Part shown: positions 7,158 to 16,359 of the stretch, piece by piece
Numbering within the stretch: the stretch's first letter is position 1
Layout of the letters: the number at the start of each line of letters is the position of its first letter
DNA from: a virus
Virus record (IMG/VR): IMGVR_UViG_3300032116_000580
Location: 1 to 37,938 of that record
Reading direction: 5' to 3' (one strand)
Length of the DNA: 37,938 bases
Notes under the pieces: model-generated
Told to the model about the DNA's origin: nothing
The model's input: only the letters and a program-made list of their open reading frames with translations
Databases searched by the model: none
Program-made: the position numbers and the translations under genes

Positions 7158-7706
7158 ATGAGCCTGGTGATTGATGTGCGCAGCGACCTGCGGCAGACCG
7201 CGCTGAGCCTGAGCGTCAATGCCGCCAAGGTCATCGAGGCGGCGGCAGTGCGATCGCTCAACCGCGCCGCCACCACGGTGCGCGCGGAGGCCAGCCGTCG
7301 CATCCGCGACCGCTACAACCTCAAGGTCTCGGTGATCAAAAACGACTTGCGCCTGGTCCGTGCCCGCCGCGGCGAGCTGGAGGCGCAGGTCATCGCGCGC
7401 GGCGCGCCGATCCCGCTGATCCAGTTCGGCGCGCGGCAAACCCGCGCCGGCGTGTCGGTGCAGGTCGTGCGCAGCAATCCCCGCAGCATCCTGCGCCGCG
7501 TGTTTGTGGCGCGCATGAAATCCGGCCACGTCGGCGTTTATGAGCGCCGTGGCAAGTCCCGGCTGCCGATTGATGAGCGCTACACCATCGGCGTGCCGAC
7601 CATGTTTGCCCAGCGTCAGATCATCAGCGCCTTGCGCGGTGTCGCGGGCGAGCGGTTTCGCCGCGAGCTGGCGCGCGAACTGAAATTCAGGAGCGGCAAT
7701 GGCTGA
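7158..7706 (+). CDS. Minor tail protein Z-like
   Basis: 182 residues, strongly basic (many Arg). The pattern of AAVRSLNRAATTVRAEASRRIRDRYNLK near residues 30-57, followed by a beta-rich middle and a C-terminal helix, is that of prophage minor tail protein Z, which takes part in tail completion. It lies between the frameshifted chaperone and the tape measure rather than beside gpFII as in lambda; such reordering is seen in related phages. Start ATG 7158 lies three bases after the T-frame stop. The end overlaps the tape measure start by eight bases. Confidence 0.75.
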   Translation: MSLVIDVRSDLRQTALSLSVNAAKVIEAAAVRSLNRAATTVRAEASRRIRDRYNLKVSVIKNDLRLVRARRGELEAQVIARGAPIPLIQFGARQTRAGVSVQVVRSNPRSILRRVFVARMKSGHVGVYERRGKSRLPIDERYTIGVPTMFAQRQIISALRGVAGERFRRELARELKFRSGNG

Positions 7707-9714
7707 CAGCGAATCCCGTATCCGGATTACCGCGGTCAACGCGACCCAGCGCGCGTTCAATGAGATCAAGCGCTCGATGCAGGAGGTCGAGGGCACCGCG
7801 AGCGGCCTGCGCAACGCGCTGCTCGGCCTCGGCACCGGCTTGTCTCTGGGCGGGCTTGTGGCATTCGCGAAGTCCGGCATTGATGCCGCTGACAATCTCG
7901 AGGAACTGGCGCAAAAGGTTGGTGTTTCGGTTGAAAGCCTGAGCGCTTTCAACTTTGTTGCCAAGTTTTCCGGCATTTCCGCCGACACCCTGTCGCAAAG
8001 CCTGGCCCGCCTCGCGCGTGCGGCTTCCGAGGCTCAGGGTGGCACCGGCGAGACCGCCGAAGCGTTTCGCGCGCTGGGCATCGCTGTTACCAATTCCAGC
8101 GGCCAGCTCAAGAGCACCGAAGATCTGCTGCTCGATGTTGCCGAGCAGTTTGCCGGCATCGAGGATGGTGCGGGCAAGACCGCGCTGGCGATGCGCCTGT
8201 TTGGCCGCAGCGGCGCTGAGTTGATACCGCTGCTTAATCAGGGCCGCGCCGGCTTCGAGGCTTTTCGTGCCGAAGCCGAGCGCCTTGGCCTGATCATTTC
8301 CACGCAAACCGCCAAAGCTGCTGCCGAATTCAACGACAACCTGACCCGAATCAACGCATCAGCGGAGGCTCTCAAAATCCAGATCGCCAACGGGCTGCTG
8401 CCCGGGCTCAACCGTTTCGTCAACGAACTGCTCGAAGGCAACCGCATCAGCGGCGGCTTTCTCGAATCGCTGCGCCTGTTCGGCACCATTAACCCGTTCC
8501 GGACGCTGGGCGACAACATCAAGACCACCCGCGAAGAGCTTGACAAACTGACCGCGGCGCGCGAACGGTATGCGCGCAGCAACAGCGACACCCGCGGCAT
8601 TGACCAGGCCATCGCCGCTGAACAGCGCCGGCTGGAGTTCCTCAAATTCCAGCAGCGGCAGGAGGCGCTGGCCCTGGGCGCCGGCATCGGGCGCGACGAG
8701 CGCCAGCGTTTCGGCGGTGTGGCTGGAGGCCGCCCCGCGCCGACCCTGTCCGTCGGCGGTGGTGGTGGTGGCGCGGCCGATACCCGCGCCGAAAACGCGC
8801 TGCGCCAACTGGAAGACGAAGTCAGCAAGGCGCAAGAGCTGACGCGGACCGAAGAGGTGCTGGCTGCGATTCAGGCGGGCCGCTACGGCAAGGTCAATGA
8901 GGCCCAGCGCACCCGGCTGGTCAACCTGGCTGCCGAAGTCGATCTGCAGCGTGAGAGTGCGCGCGTGCAGCGGGAAGCCGACGCCGCCGTTGCGGCAACC
9001 ACCCGCGCACAGGACGAGCGCACCCGCGCCGAAGCCGAGCGCCTCAACCAGCTTGCGCAGTCGTATCGCGACATCCTTGATCCGCTCGACAAATTCCGAC
9101 GCCAGCTGGCCGAGATCGAGGACTTGCGCCTGCGCGGACTGCTCAGCGGCGAAGAAGCGGCCGAGCTGCAGTTCAAGGTCAGCCTGGACATGCAGCAGGC
9201 CACGTTGCAGATGGATGGCCTTAAAGACCGGATCCGCGAGACCAACGACGAGGCGCGCGAAATCGGACTTATCTTTCAATCGGCCGCCTCTGATGCCATC
9301 CGCGAATGGGAGGGTTTCGGCAACCTGATTCGGAGCATCGGGCGGGACATTGCGCAGCTGGTACTGAAAAAAACCGTCACCGATCCGCTGGGCAAGGGCA
9401 TTTCATCGTTGATCGGAAACATCAACTTTGCAAGCCTGTTCGGCGGCGCGCGCGCCCAGGGCGGTCCGGTCAGCAGCGGCAAAGCCTACCTTGTCGGCGA
9501 GCAGGGGCCCGAGCTGTTTGTGCCCGGCGCCAGCGGCAACATCATCCCCAACGGTGCCATGGGCGCCGGCACCGTGATCAACCAGACCATCAACTTCGCC
9601 GCCAACACCCCGGCGGCGGTGCGCGATGCCGTGTTTGCGCTTGCGCCGCAGCTGCAGGCGGCGTCGGTGGCGGCGGTGCGTGCCGATCGCAACCGCCGCG
9701 CGGACGCTCGCTGA
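7699..9714 (+). CDS. Tape measure protein
   Basis: 671 residues. N-terminal region VNATQRAFNEIKRSMQEVEGTASGL and the hydrophobic stretch LGTGLSLGGLVAFAKSGID are typical of tape measure proteins. Long Ala/Glu/Arg-rich coiled-coil stretches cover about 180-520, and a Gly run sits near 352-357. The C-terminal part has GGARAQGGPVSSGKAYLVGEQGPELFVPG, the recurrent tape measure tail motif. At about 0.15 nm per residue (the established ruler relation) the tail would be roughly 100 nm. Good ribosome site (AGGAG) before ATG 7699. The next gene starts one base after its TGA. Confidence 0.93.
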   Translation: MADSESRIRITAVNATQRAFNEIKRSMQEVEGTASGLRNALLGLGTGLSLGGLVAFAKSGIDAADNLEELAQKVGVSVESLSAFNFVAKFSGISADTLSQSLARLARAASEAQGGTGETAEAFRALGIAVTNSSGQLKSTEDLLLDVAEQFAGIEDGAGKTALAMRLFGRSGAELIPLLNQGRAGFEAFRAEAERLGLIISTQTAKAAAEFNDNLTRINASAEALKIQIANGLLPGLNRFVNELLEGNRISGGFLESLRLFGTINPFRTLGDNIKTTREELDKLTAARERYARSNSDTRGIDQAIAAEQRRLEFLKFQQRQEALALGAGIGRDERQRFGGVAGGRPAPTLSVGGGGGGAADTRAENALRQLEDEVSKAQELTRTEEVLAAIQAGRYGKVNEAQRTRLVNLAAEVDLQRESARVQREADAAVAATTRAQDERTRAEAERLNQLAQSYRDILDPLDKFRRQLAEIEDLRLRGLLSGEEAAELQFKVSLDMQQATLQMDGLKDRIRETNDEAREIGLIFQSAASDAIREWEGFGNLIRSIGRDIAQLVLKKTVTDPLGKGISSLIGNINFASLFGGARAQGGPVSSGKAYLVGEQGPELFVPGASGNIIPNGAMGAGTVINQTINFAANTPAAVRDAVFALAPQLQAASVAAVRADRNRRADAR

Positions 9715-9715
9715 C

Positions 9716-10330
9716 ATGGCCATCACTTACCCCCTGAGCCTGCCCTCGACCGGCATCCGCGCCATCCGCCTGACTGCGCGTGATGTGGTTGCCGTCGGCG
9801 AGTCGCCGTTTACGCTCGGCGCGCAGGTCCAGCAGCACGCCGGCCAGCGCTGGGAGGCCGACATCGAGCTGCCGCCGATGGTGCGCGCCGACGCAGAGGC
9901 GTGGATTACCTTTCTGCTCAAGCTCAAGGGCCGCTTCGGCACCTTCCTGCTGCGCGACACGGTGTCCGGCGCCGCGCGTGGTGTTTGGGCGGGCACGCCG
10001 CTGGTCAAGGGTGTGCATGCGGCCGGCGCCTCGGCGGTGACGATTGACGGCCTCACCGTGGCGACCACGGTCAGGGTCGGCGACTACATCCAGTTCGGCA
10101 GCGGGCTGTCCACGCGCCTGCACAAGGTTCTGGATGACGCCACCGCCAACGGCTCCGGCGAGGTGACGCTTGACCTCTGGCCCAACCTGCGCGAGAGCCT
10201 GGCCGACAACGCGCCGGTGGTCACCAGCAACGCGCTGGGGCTGTTCCGGCTGGCCAGTAATGAGCGCGCCTGGGACATTGGCCTCGCCCAGATCTACGGG
10301 CTGCGCTTTGCCGCGGTGGAGGCCTTGTGA
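9716..10330 (+). CDS. Tail-tip protein (distal tail type), unknown family
   Basis: 204 residues from ATG 9716; the frame is open further upstream, but those codons lie inside the tape measure gene. The beginning (YPLSLPSTGIRAIRLTARDVV) and the central RGRFGTFLLRD-like region (KGRFGTFLLRDTVSG) recur in siphophage proteins placed right after the tape measure. It occupies the slot of lambda M and L, so it probably forms part of the tail tip ring onto which the hub and gpJ assemble. No enzyme motif. It overlaps the next gene (GTGA), consistent with coupling. The specific role is inferred from position. Confidence 0.65.
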   Translation: MAITYPLSLPSTGIRAIRLTARDVVAVGESPFTLGAQVQQHAGQRWEADIELPPMVRADAEAWITFLLKLKGRFGTFLLRDTVSGAARGVWAGTPLVKGVHAAGASAVTIDGLTVATTVRVGDYIQFGSGLSTRLHKVLDDATANGSGEVTLDLWPNLRESLADNAPVVTSNALGLFRLASNERAWDIGLAQIYGLRFAAVEAL

Positions 10331-10878
10331 GCCGGGATCTGACCGCCGGCCTCGAGGCCGAACTTACGGCCGATGCGCTGCGCCCGGTGCTGTTTTACGA
10401 AGGGGTGTTCGCCAGCGGCACGCTGCGGCTGTGGAGTGGGGTGGGCACGGTCAGCTGGAACAGCAAGTCCTGGGTCGGCGCCGGCAACCTGCTCGGCATT
10501 TCCGAGATCGAGGAGACCACCGAGATCCGCGCTGCCGGCGTCACGGTATCGCTGTCGGGCCTCAACCCCTCGATCATCAGCGCCGCGCTGGGTCAGGCGC
10601 GCCAGGGCCTGGCGGGGCGCGTCTGGATCGGCGCCTTGACCGCCGCCGGCGCGATTGTGGCCGATCCGTTCATGGCGTATGAAGGCCGCCTCGATGTGCC
10701 CGAAATCGAGCGCAGTGGCGAGACTTGCACCGTGGCGATCAGCTACGAATCGCGCCTGATCGACCTCGAGCGGCCGCGTGAGCGCCGCATCACCCACGAA
10801 GATCAGCAGATTGATTTTCCCGGCGATCGCGGCCGCGAGTATGTGGCCAGCCTGCAGGACAAGGTGGTGGTGTGGTGA
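10327..10878 (+). CDS. Tail-tip / hub protein (DUF2163-like)
   Basis: 183 residues from GTG 10327, which overlaps the preceding stop. LRPVLFYEGVFASGTLRLWSG, the middle GISEIEETTEIRAAGVTVSLSGL and the end VAISYESRLIDLERPRERRITHEDQ are typical of small beta-rich hub proteins located between distal tail protein and the NlpC/P60-like gene. The DUF2163 link is from memory of the pattern and is not certain. No cysteines apart from one, no signal peptide, no membrane segment. Confidence 0.6.
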   Translation: MSRDLTAGLEAELTADALRPVLFYEGVFASGTLRLWSGVGTVSWNSKSWVGAGNLLGISEIEETTEIRAAGVTVSLSGLNPSIISAALGQARQGLAGRVWIGALTAAGAIVADPFMAYEGRLDVPEIERSGETCTVAISYESRLIDLERPRERRITHEDQQIDFPGDRGREYVASLQDKVVVW

Positions 10879-11291
10879 CGGCTGGTCGTCTGGAGGGCTG
10901 GGAGCGCCGGCTGCAGGCTGTCATCGAGGCCGCACGCGCCGAGCCGTACGTGCTCGGGTCGCACGACTGCTTCCGCCTGGCCTGCCGCGTCATCGAGGCG
11001 CTGACGGGTAAGAACCGCTGGGCGGCCTTTGCCGGCTACACCAGCAAGCGCGAGGCGCTGGCGCGGCTGGCGCGCTACGGCTCCAGCTTCGAGGCGGCGG
11101 GAAACTGGTTTTTCGGGTGTGCGCTGGCGCCGGTGGCGCAGGGACGCCGCGGCGACATCGCGTTGCTGGTGGACTCGGGCGGCGAGCGGCATCTGGCGGT
11201 GGTGCTTGACCACCGTGTGGCCTGCATGCGTCCGGAGGGTTTGGTCTTCCTGCCGTTGCGGGCCTGCGGCGGGGTTTGGAGGGTGGGGTAA
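10872..11291 (+). CDS. NlpC/P60-like tail assembly protein (DUF6950 / gpK type)
   Basis: 139 residues from GTG 10872 (or GTG 10875, whose codon overlaps the preceding TGA). The core Y-V-L-G-S-H-D-C-F-R-L-A-C, with a cysteine after the G-x-H/N-D pattern at about residue 36, and a later histidine in ERHLAVVLDHRVA, fit the Cys-His peptidase fold of gpK-like tail proteins. These cut peptidoglycan or assist tail-tip assembly. It has the usual position upstream of gpJ. There is no separate gpI gene; gpJ follows directly with an overlapping start (TAATG). Confidence 0.78.
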   Translation: MVTAGRLEGWERRLQAVIEAARAEPYVLGSHDCFRLACRVIEALTGKNRWAAFAGYTSKREALARLARYGSSFEAAGNWFFGCALAPVAQGRRGDIALLVDSGGERHLAVVLDHRVACMRPEGLVFLPLRACGGVWRVG

Positions 11292-14146
11292 TGCCGTCAA
11301 CCGTTGCCGCCGCAATTGCAGCCATTACCGTCGAGCAGGTGGTGGCTTTTGTGGTGCGCACGCTGATCTCGGTTGCGATTTCATCCGTTTTCAGCAAGAA
11401 GCCCAAGGCGTCGGCGTCGGACTTCAGCAACGTCTCGCGCGACCAGCAGGTCACCGCCAACAACCCGGTGGCGCCGACGCGCGTGATTTATGGCGAGACG
11501 CTGGTCGGCGGCACGCCGGTATTTGTGCACGCCACCGACACCATCGGTGGCGACCCGAATTATTACTATGAGAATCATCGCGCCGCAGACACGGTGACGG
11601 TGGCCAACGCGGCGACGTTTCGCGAGCACATCAAAGTGCAATATCGCACCGTGTCGCCGAGTGGCGAGGATGAGACCTTTGTCGCGCTGACCCAGGTGAT
11701 CTCGGCCCCGGCGGTGGGGGAATACACCGTGGCAAACGGGGTCTACACATTCAATCCGGCGGATGTGGGGCGCAGCATCCAGATCGAATACAGGGCCACC
11801 GTCAACCAGCGCGTTGTGGGCAAATTCCTGCACCTGGTGATCGAGTTCGCAGGCCATCAGGTGCACGAGATCGGCGAAGTCTGGGTTGACAACGAAGTGG
11901 TGCCGCTGGGTGGTGACAACTTCTCCACCGGCCGCTTCGGCCAGCATGTCTATGTTGAAAAATATCTCGGCACCGCGGATCAGGCCGCGTCCGCATCGCT
12001 GATCGCATCCGCCGGCGACAAATGGACGCCGGCGCATCGGCTGCAGGGCCGCGCGTATCTGTACGTGCGGCTGCTGAAAAACCCGGATCTGTTCCCCAAC
12101 GGGCTGCCCAACATCCGCTGCAAAATCAAGGGCAAGCTGGTATATGACCCGCGCAACGGGTTAACGCAGTGGTCTGACAACGTCGCGCTGTGCGTGGCTG
12201 ATTATCTGTGCAGCAGCGAAGGCCTTGGCGCGGACTACGCGACCGAGATCCGTGAAGACCTGCTGATTGCGGCCGCGAATGTCTGCGACGAAGCGGTCAG
12301 CCTCGCCGGTGGCGGCACTGAGCCGCGTTACACCTGCAACGGCGCCTTTGTCACCAGCGAGCGGCCCGCCGACGTGCTGGGCAAGCTGAAGGTGGCCATG
12401 GCCGGGCATATCGTGCGCACCGGTGGCGCGTGGTGTATTCACGCCGGCGCATGGGTTACGCCGACCGTAACCCTCACCGATGATGACCTGCGCGGACCTG
12501 TGCGCGCGGTGACGAGGGTTTCCCGGCGCGAGCTGTTCAACCGGGTCAAGGGCGTCTTCGCAAGTCCTGACAACCGCTGGCAGCCGGCCGACTTCCCGCC
12601 GGTGACCAACGCCACCTACCTCGCCGAGGATGGCGACGAGCCGGCCTGGCTCGACATGGATCTGCAGTTCACCGATTCTGCGGGCACCGCGCAGCGCGTC
12701 GCGAAGATCGAGCTGGAGCGCGTGCGTCAGCAGATCAGTGTGACGCTGCCCTGCAAACTCTCGGCCTACCGAGTGCAGCCGCCGGAAACCGTGCTGCTCA
12801 CCCTGGCTGACTTCGGCTGGACCGCCAAGCCCTTCGAGGTGACTGGGGCCAAGCTTGTGGTGGAGGCGGGGGAAGACGGCGCGCCCTATCTGGGTGTGGA
12901 CTTGGTGCTGCGGGAAACCGCCGCCTCGGTATTCGACTGGTCAAGCGGTGAAGAGACCGCCGTCGATCCGGCGCCGGACACCACCTTGCCCAACCCCTTT
13001 GTGCTGCAGGCCCCGGGCGCGCCGGTGGTGACCGAGTCGCTGTACGAAACCAGCGGCAGCGCCGGCGTGAAAACGCGCGCTGAGGTGTCCTGGAATGTGT
13101 CCGGGGATGGCCAGGCCATCGGGCACCAGCTCGAATACCGGTTGGCGGGTGCCGCCGGTTGGACGGTGCGGGCGCTGGTGCGCGGCCTGACCGATGTGGT
13201 GGAGGACCTCGCGCCGGGGCTTTATGAGTTTCGAGTCAAGTCGCTGAGTGCGCTGGGGGTTTCGAGTCCCTATTCGCCGACCGCCGCGCGCCAGATCGTC
13301 GGCCTCACAGCACCCCCCACCACCCCCACCGGCTTCAGCGTGATCAAGTCCGCCGGCTTCGGCCTGGCGCAGTGGTCGCGCTCGCCGGATCTGGATGTGC
13401 AGATCAACGGCAAGGCCGTGGTGCGCCACAGTCCGCTGCTGGTGGGGGCGGATTGGGAGGACGGCATCATCGTCGAGCAATTCCCGGGCGGCGATGTGCA
13501 GGGGCTGGTGCCGTTGATGACCGGCACCTACATGCTCAAGGTTCAGGACAGCTCCGACAACTGGTCGAGCGGGTTTGCCAGCTACGTCGCCACCGAGGGC
13601 ATGGTCACCGGCTTCAGCACGGTGGGCACCGTGACCGAGCACACCGCCTTCGCGGGCGCCAAGACCAACGTGGCTTTCGATGCGGGCTACGGCGGCATCA
13701 AGCTCGACGGCGTGACCACCATTGACAGCATGGTCACCAGCATCGACAGCTGGCCGTTTATTGATTCCCTCGGGGGCATCAGCGCCACCGGCAGCTATGC
13801 CTTTGCCGGCACGCTCGACCTCAGCACCGTGGCCACGCGCCGCTTCGAGGCCGACATCCAGGCGCTGAGCTTCGACACCGGCGACACCATCGACAACCGG
13901 CTCGACAACATCGACACCTGGGACTCGATCGACGGCGCCGCGGTGAACAGCTGCGACGTCACCCTCTACGGCCGCTTCACAGACGACAACCCCGCCGGCT
14001 CGCCGGTGTGGGGGCCGTGGACGCCGTTTTTTGTGGCGGATTTCACCGCCCGCGCCGCGCAGTTCAAGCTCGATTTTGTGAGCGCCAACGCCCAGCACAA
14101 CATTGTGGTGACGCAGCTCGCCGTCGCCGCCAAGATTCCCGCGTAA
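11291..14146 (+). CDS. Tail tip attachment / host specificity protein (gpJ-like)
   Basis: 951 residues from ATG 11291, with GGAGGG seven bases upstream; the frame extends back to a TTG at 11276, which would overlap that site. The N-terminus has a hydrophobic stretch and then NNPVAPTRVIYGE, the usual start of gpJ-like proteins. Residues about 330-540 resemble the phage-tail type 3 hub domain, with WQPADFPPVTN and VTLPCKLSAYRVQPPETVLLTL. From about 578 two fibronectin-type III-like modules follow (VSWNVSGDGQAIGHQLEYRL ... YEFRVKSLSALGVSSPYSP, then PPTTPTGFSV). The C-terminal 200 residues carry repeated short segments around IDSW/IDTWDSID. It forms the central tail tip and initiates contact with the host receptor. 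Confidence 0.88.
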   Translation: MPSTVAAAIAAITVEQVVAFVVRTLISVAISSVFSKKPKASASDFSNVSRDQQVTANNPVAPTRVIYGETLVGGTPVFVHATDTIGGDPNYYYENHRAADTVTVANAATFREHIKVQYRTVSPSGEDETFVALTQVISAPAVGEYTVANGVYTFNPADVGRSIQIEYRATVNQRVVGKFLHLVIEFAGHQVHEIGEVWVDNEVVPLGGDNFSTGRFGQHVYVEKYLGTADQAASASLIASAGDKWTPAHRLQGRAYLYVRLLKNPDLFPNGLPNIRCKIKGKLVYDPRNGLTQWSDNVALCVADYLCSSEGLGADYATEIREDLLIAAANVCDEAVSLAGGGTEPRYTCNGAFVTSERPADVLGKLKVAMAGHIVRTGGAWCIHAGAWVTPTVTLTDDDLRGPVRAVTRVSRRELFNRVKGVFASPDNRWQPADFPPVTNATYLAEDGDEPAWLDMDLQFTDSAGTAQRVAKIELERVRQQISVTLPCKLSAYRVQPPETVLLTLADFGWTAKPFEVTGAKLVVEAGEDGAPYLGVDLVLRETAASVFDWSSGEETAVDPAPDTTLPNPFVLQAPGAPVVTESLYETSGSAGVKTRAEVSWNVSGDGQAIGHQLEYRLAGAAGWTVRALVRGLTDVVEDLAPGLYEFRVKSLSALGVSSPYSPTAARQIVGLTAPPTTPTGFSVIKSAGFGLAQWSRSPDLDVQINGKAVVRHSPLLVGADWEDGIIVEQFPGGDVQGLVPLMTGTYMLKVQDSSDNWSSGFASYVATEGMVTGFSTVGTVTEHTAFAGAKTNVAFDAGYGGIKLDGVTTIDSMVTSIDSWPFIDSLGGISATGSYAFAGTLDLSTVATRRFEADIQALSFDTGDTIDNRLDNIDTWDSIDGAAVNSCDVTLYGRFTDDNPAGSPVWGPWTPFFVADFTARAAQFKLDFVSANAQHNIVVTQLAVAAKIPA

Positions 14147-14159
14147 CCCGGAGATTGCC

Positions 14160-14369
14160 ATGACGATCAAGGCCGCCCTGCTCGATGAGCGGGGCATTTT
14201 TTTGTGCATCGACGAGCTGGTGGACGCCGGCGCCCTGACCGACCGCCACCTGCCGCAGATCACCGAATGCGACCTGCCGCCGAACCGCTACTTCTGGCAG
14301 GCCGATGACGCCAACCCCTACGGCGGCGCCTTCTGCCCGCTGCCGAAATCCCAGCGGAGCCCCGCATGA
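14160..14369 (+). CDS. Small hypothetical protein downstream of gpJ
   Basis: 69 residues from ATG 14160, with GGAG six bases upstream (CCGGAGATTGCC). The sequence LLDERGIFLCIDELVDAGALTDRHLP and ECDLPPNRYFWQADDANPYGGAFCPL has three cysteines and an aromatic-rich C-terminal half. The pattern L-P-x-N-x-Y-x-W is common in short proteins coded between gpJ and the tail fibre. I do not know its function. The end overlaps the start of the fibre gene by four bases (ATGA). Confidence 0.65.
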   Translation: MTIKAALLDERGIFLCIDELVDAGALTDRHLPQITECDLPPNRYFWQADDANPYGGAFCPLPKSQRSPA

Positions 14370-15334
14370 GCCAAAACGACTTTGTCCTTGCCGACGCCCC
14401 TGGCGCGAGCTTCCGGTCGGATGTCAACAGCGCGCTGCAGGCCCTGGCCACGCTGTCGTCGGGCGCCACCGCGCCCTCGACCACCTATGCGCTGATGGAG
14501 TGGCTGGATACCACCACCAACACGCGCAAGCAGCGCAACGCAGCCAACAGCGCCTGGATCGTGCGCGGCACCATCGACGAGACGATGGTGCTCTCGCGCT
14601 CGAGCAACACCATCTTCGACATCAGCGATCGCAACAAGACGCTGATCGCCACCGGCAGCTACACCCAGACCTTCGACGCCGCGGCGACGCTCGGCGATGG
14701 CTGGGAGATCGACGTCATCGTCGACAGCGGTGCGACGCTGACGCTGGACCCCAACGGCAGCGAGACCATCGACGGCGCGACCACCCGCGCCATCGTCGGC
14801 CCGGCGCAGGGTCGCGTCGTGTGCAATGGCACGCTGTTTCGGACGAGCGGGTTTTCATCCGCGACGATTACCCTTGGCACTCAGCAAAACACAACCAGCG
14901 GCACCTCGATTGATTTCACCGGCATACCGTCAAGTGTCAATCGTATCACCGCAATGTTTAACGGCATCAGCACCAACGGAACAAGCAACTATCAATTGCA
15001 GATCGGTTCTGGCTCGGTGGTTACTACCGGCTACACCTCGTATTGCGCCAATGTTGATGGCACCAACGCCACCTCAATTGCAACCAGCACATCCGCTTAC
15101 CTGTTGAAAGTCGGCGGCATTTCCGCGGCCAGCGTGGGCAGCGGCGTTGCTGTTCTGACGCGCATAAACGGCAACACCTGGGTTTGCTCGTCCTCATTCA
15201 ACCTTGGGACCGCGATTAACAGCGTTCAAAACGGGGTTCTTGCGCTTGGGGGCGCCATTGACCGTCTGCGCCTCACGACGGCCGGCGGCACTGACACGTT
15301 CGACGCCGGCACCATGAACATTTCTTGGGAGTAA
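14366..15334 (+). CDS. Tail fibre / receptor-binding protein
   Basis: 322 residues. The N-terminal part (about 1-60) begins SQNDFVLADAPGASFRSDVN and contains WLDTTTNTRKQRNAAN, an attachment domain often seen in short tail fibres. A middle beta-rich segment (70-160) has NKTLIATGSYTQTFDAAATLG. The C-terminal 160 residues (GTSIDFTGIPSSVNRITAMFNGIS ... LRLTTAGGTDTFDAGTMNISWE) are a recurrent phage fibre tip domain. The DNA for this tip, from about 14850, is visibly less GC-rich than the preceding part, suggesting exchange of the receptor-binding module. Confidence 0.78.
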   Translation: MSQNDFVLADAPGASFRSDVNSALQALATLSSGATAPSTTYALMEWLDTTTNTRKQRNAANSAWIVRGTIDETMVLSRSSNTIFDISDRNKTLIATGSYTQTFDAAATLGDGWEIDVIVDSGATLTLDPNGSETIDGATTRAIVGPAQGRVVCNGTLFRTSGFSSATITLGTQQNTTSGTSIDFTGIPSSVNRITAMFNGISTNGTSNYQLQIGSGSVVTTGYTSYCANVDGTNATSIATSTSAYLLKVGGISAASVGSGVAVLTRINGNTWVCSSSFNLGTAINSVQNGVLALGGAIDRLRLTTAGGTDTFDAGTMNISWE

Positions 15335-15341
15335 AAAAGTC

Positions 15342-15629
15342 ATGCAGCGGATTGAATTTAATGTGGCCACTGGTGAGCAAAGAGCAGTCGCGCTGACTTC
15401 GGAAGAAATTGCAGAAGCGCAGGCGAGATCAGAAGCGGAGGCCACAGAGCGCACCGCGCCGCTGCGTGTGATCGACCGCATCGAACGCGACAACCCCATC
15501 ACCCACCGCGCCCTGCGCGAATTCTTTCTCGGCTTCGGTGAGGTCAACCCGGCCTTCAAGGCGACGCTGCTGTATCAGCGCGTCAAGGCGGCCGACGATG
15601 CCATCAAGGCGGAAAGGGCGAAGCTGTGA
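15342..15629 (+). CDS. Hypothetical protein after the tail fibre
   Basis: 95 residues, mostly helical and highly charged. It starts MQRIEFNVATGEQRAVALTSEEIAEAQAR, a pattern seen at the start of proteins that accompany tail fibres (GE-QR/EEIAE-AQA), and ends in a basic/acidic helix. Position immediately after the fibre gene suggests a fibre assembly chaperone, but it lacks the standard tail fibre assembly signature, so this is only a possibility. GGAG at 15328-15331 lies ten bases before the ATG at 15342. The end overlaps the next gene by four bases. Confidence 0.6.
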   Translation: MQRIEFNVATGEQRAVALTSEEIAEAQARSEAEATERTAPLRVIDRIERDNPITHRALREFFLGFGEVNPAFKATLLYQRVKAADDAIKAERAKL

Positions 15630-15976
15630 ACGATTTGCTGGCGACGCTGTGGTGGCTGGTGATGGCCGAGCTGGGCTTCATCCTCGGCACCTGGGTGCTG
15701 TATCTGGCGGTGATGAACCTCGCGGGCAACCGCGCGGAGATGAGCCGGCCGGTGAAGCTGCTGGCCTATGGCGTGATCCTGCCCATCGGCTATGTGTGCG
15801 ACGCGGTGCTCAACCTGCACTTTTGCCTGGCGGTGCAGCGGCTGCCGCGCGACTGGCTGCTCACGGGCACACTGAAGCGCGCGATCGCCACTGAGAGCGG
15901 GTGGCGCGAGGCGTTCGCGGCGTGGGTATGCCTGCACCTGCTCGATCCGTTTGACCCCAAAGGGAGGCACTGCTGA
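15626..15976 (+). CDS. Small membrane protein, first gene of the lysis region
   Basis: 116 residues from GTG 15626, which overlaps the previous TGA. Two probable membrane segments: about residues 8-30 (WWLVMAELGFILGTWVLYLAV) and 45-63 (LLAYGVILPIGYVCDAVL). The rest is amphipathic, ending LLDPFDPKGRHC. No lipobox. Proteins like this appear in the lysis or late region of other GC-rich phages. It may be a holin, an antiholin or unrelated. It overlaps the next gene by one base (TGATG), so it is part of the same transcription unit. Confidence 0.6.
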   Translation: MNDLLATLWWLVMAELGFILGTWVLYLAVMNLAGNRAEMSRPVKLLAYGVILPIGYVCDAVLNLHFCLAVQRLPRDWLLTGTLKRAIATESGWREAFAAWVCLHLLDPFDPKGRHC

Positions 15977-16359
15977 TGAGCGAACCGGCATCCACCACCG
16001 CCAGCGGTGTGGCCCTGGCTGCGGGCACGATCACGCTGACGGGCTCGATCTTCGGGCTGCAGTATGACGCGCTGCTGTTCGGGCTGGCGGGCTCGCTCAT
16101 GAGCCTGATGCACCTGCCGCCGGACCACCCGGCGCTGCGCACGATGGCGCGCACGGCGGCGATGTTGTTCTTGTCCACCTTTTTCGCGGGGGCCTTGTCA
16201 CCGCTGGCCGCGCCCGCGCTGCACGGCGCGATCGAGTGGGCGGACAAGATCCCCGCCGAGCCGATCCGCCTGGCTGCGGCGGCGCTGATCGGGCTGGGGC
16301 TGCTGTGGATCATCCCCGTGGCCATGCGCCGCGTGAGCACGCTGGGTGGCCAATCATGA
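15976..16359 (+). CDS. Putative holin, multi-spanning
   Basis: 127 residues from ATG 15976, with GGGAGG 9 bases upstream. Three to four hydrophobic stretches: about 12-45 (VALAAGTITLTGSIFGLQYDALLFGLAG), 62-85 (MLFLSTFFAGALSPLAAPAL) and 100-115 (AAAALIGLGLLWIIPVAM), ending in a basic tail (MRRVSTLGG). This arrangement and the position immediately upstream of another membrane protein and the endolysin fit a holin that forms the pore releasing the endolysin. No specific holin family is claimed. Confidence 0.65.
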   Translation: MSEPASTTASGVALAAGTITLTGSIFGLQYDALLFGLAGSLMSLMHLPPDHPALRTMARTAAMLFLSTFFAGALSPLAAPALHGAIEWADKIPAEPIRLAAAALIGLGLLWIIPVAMRRVSTLGGQS

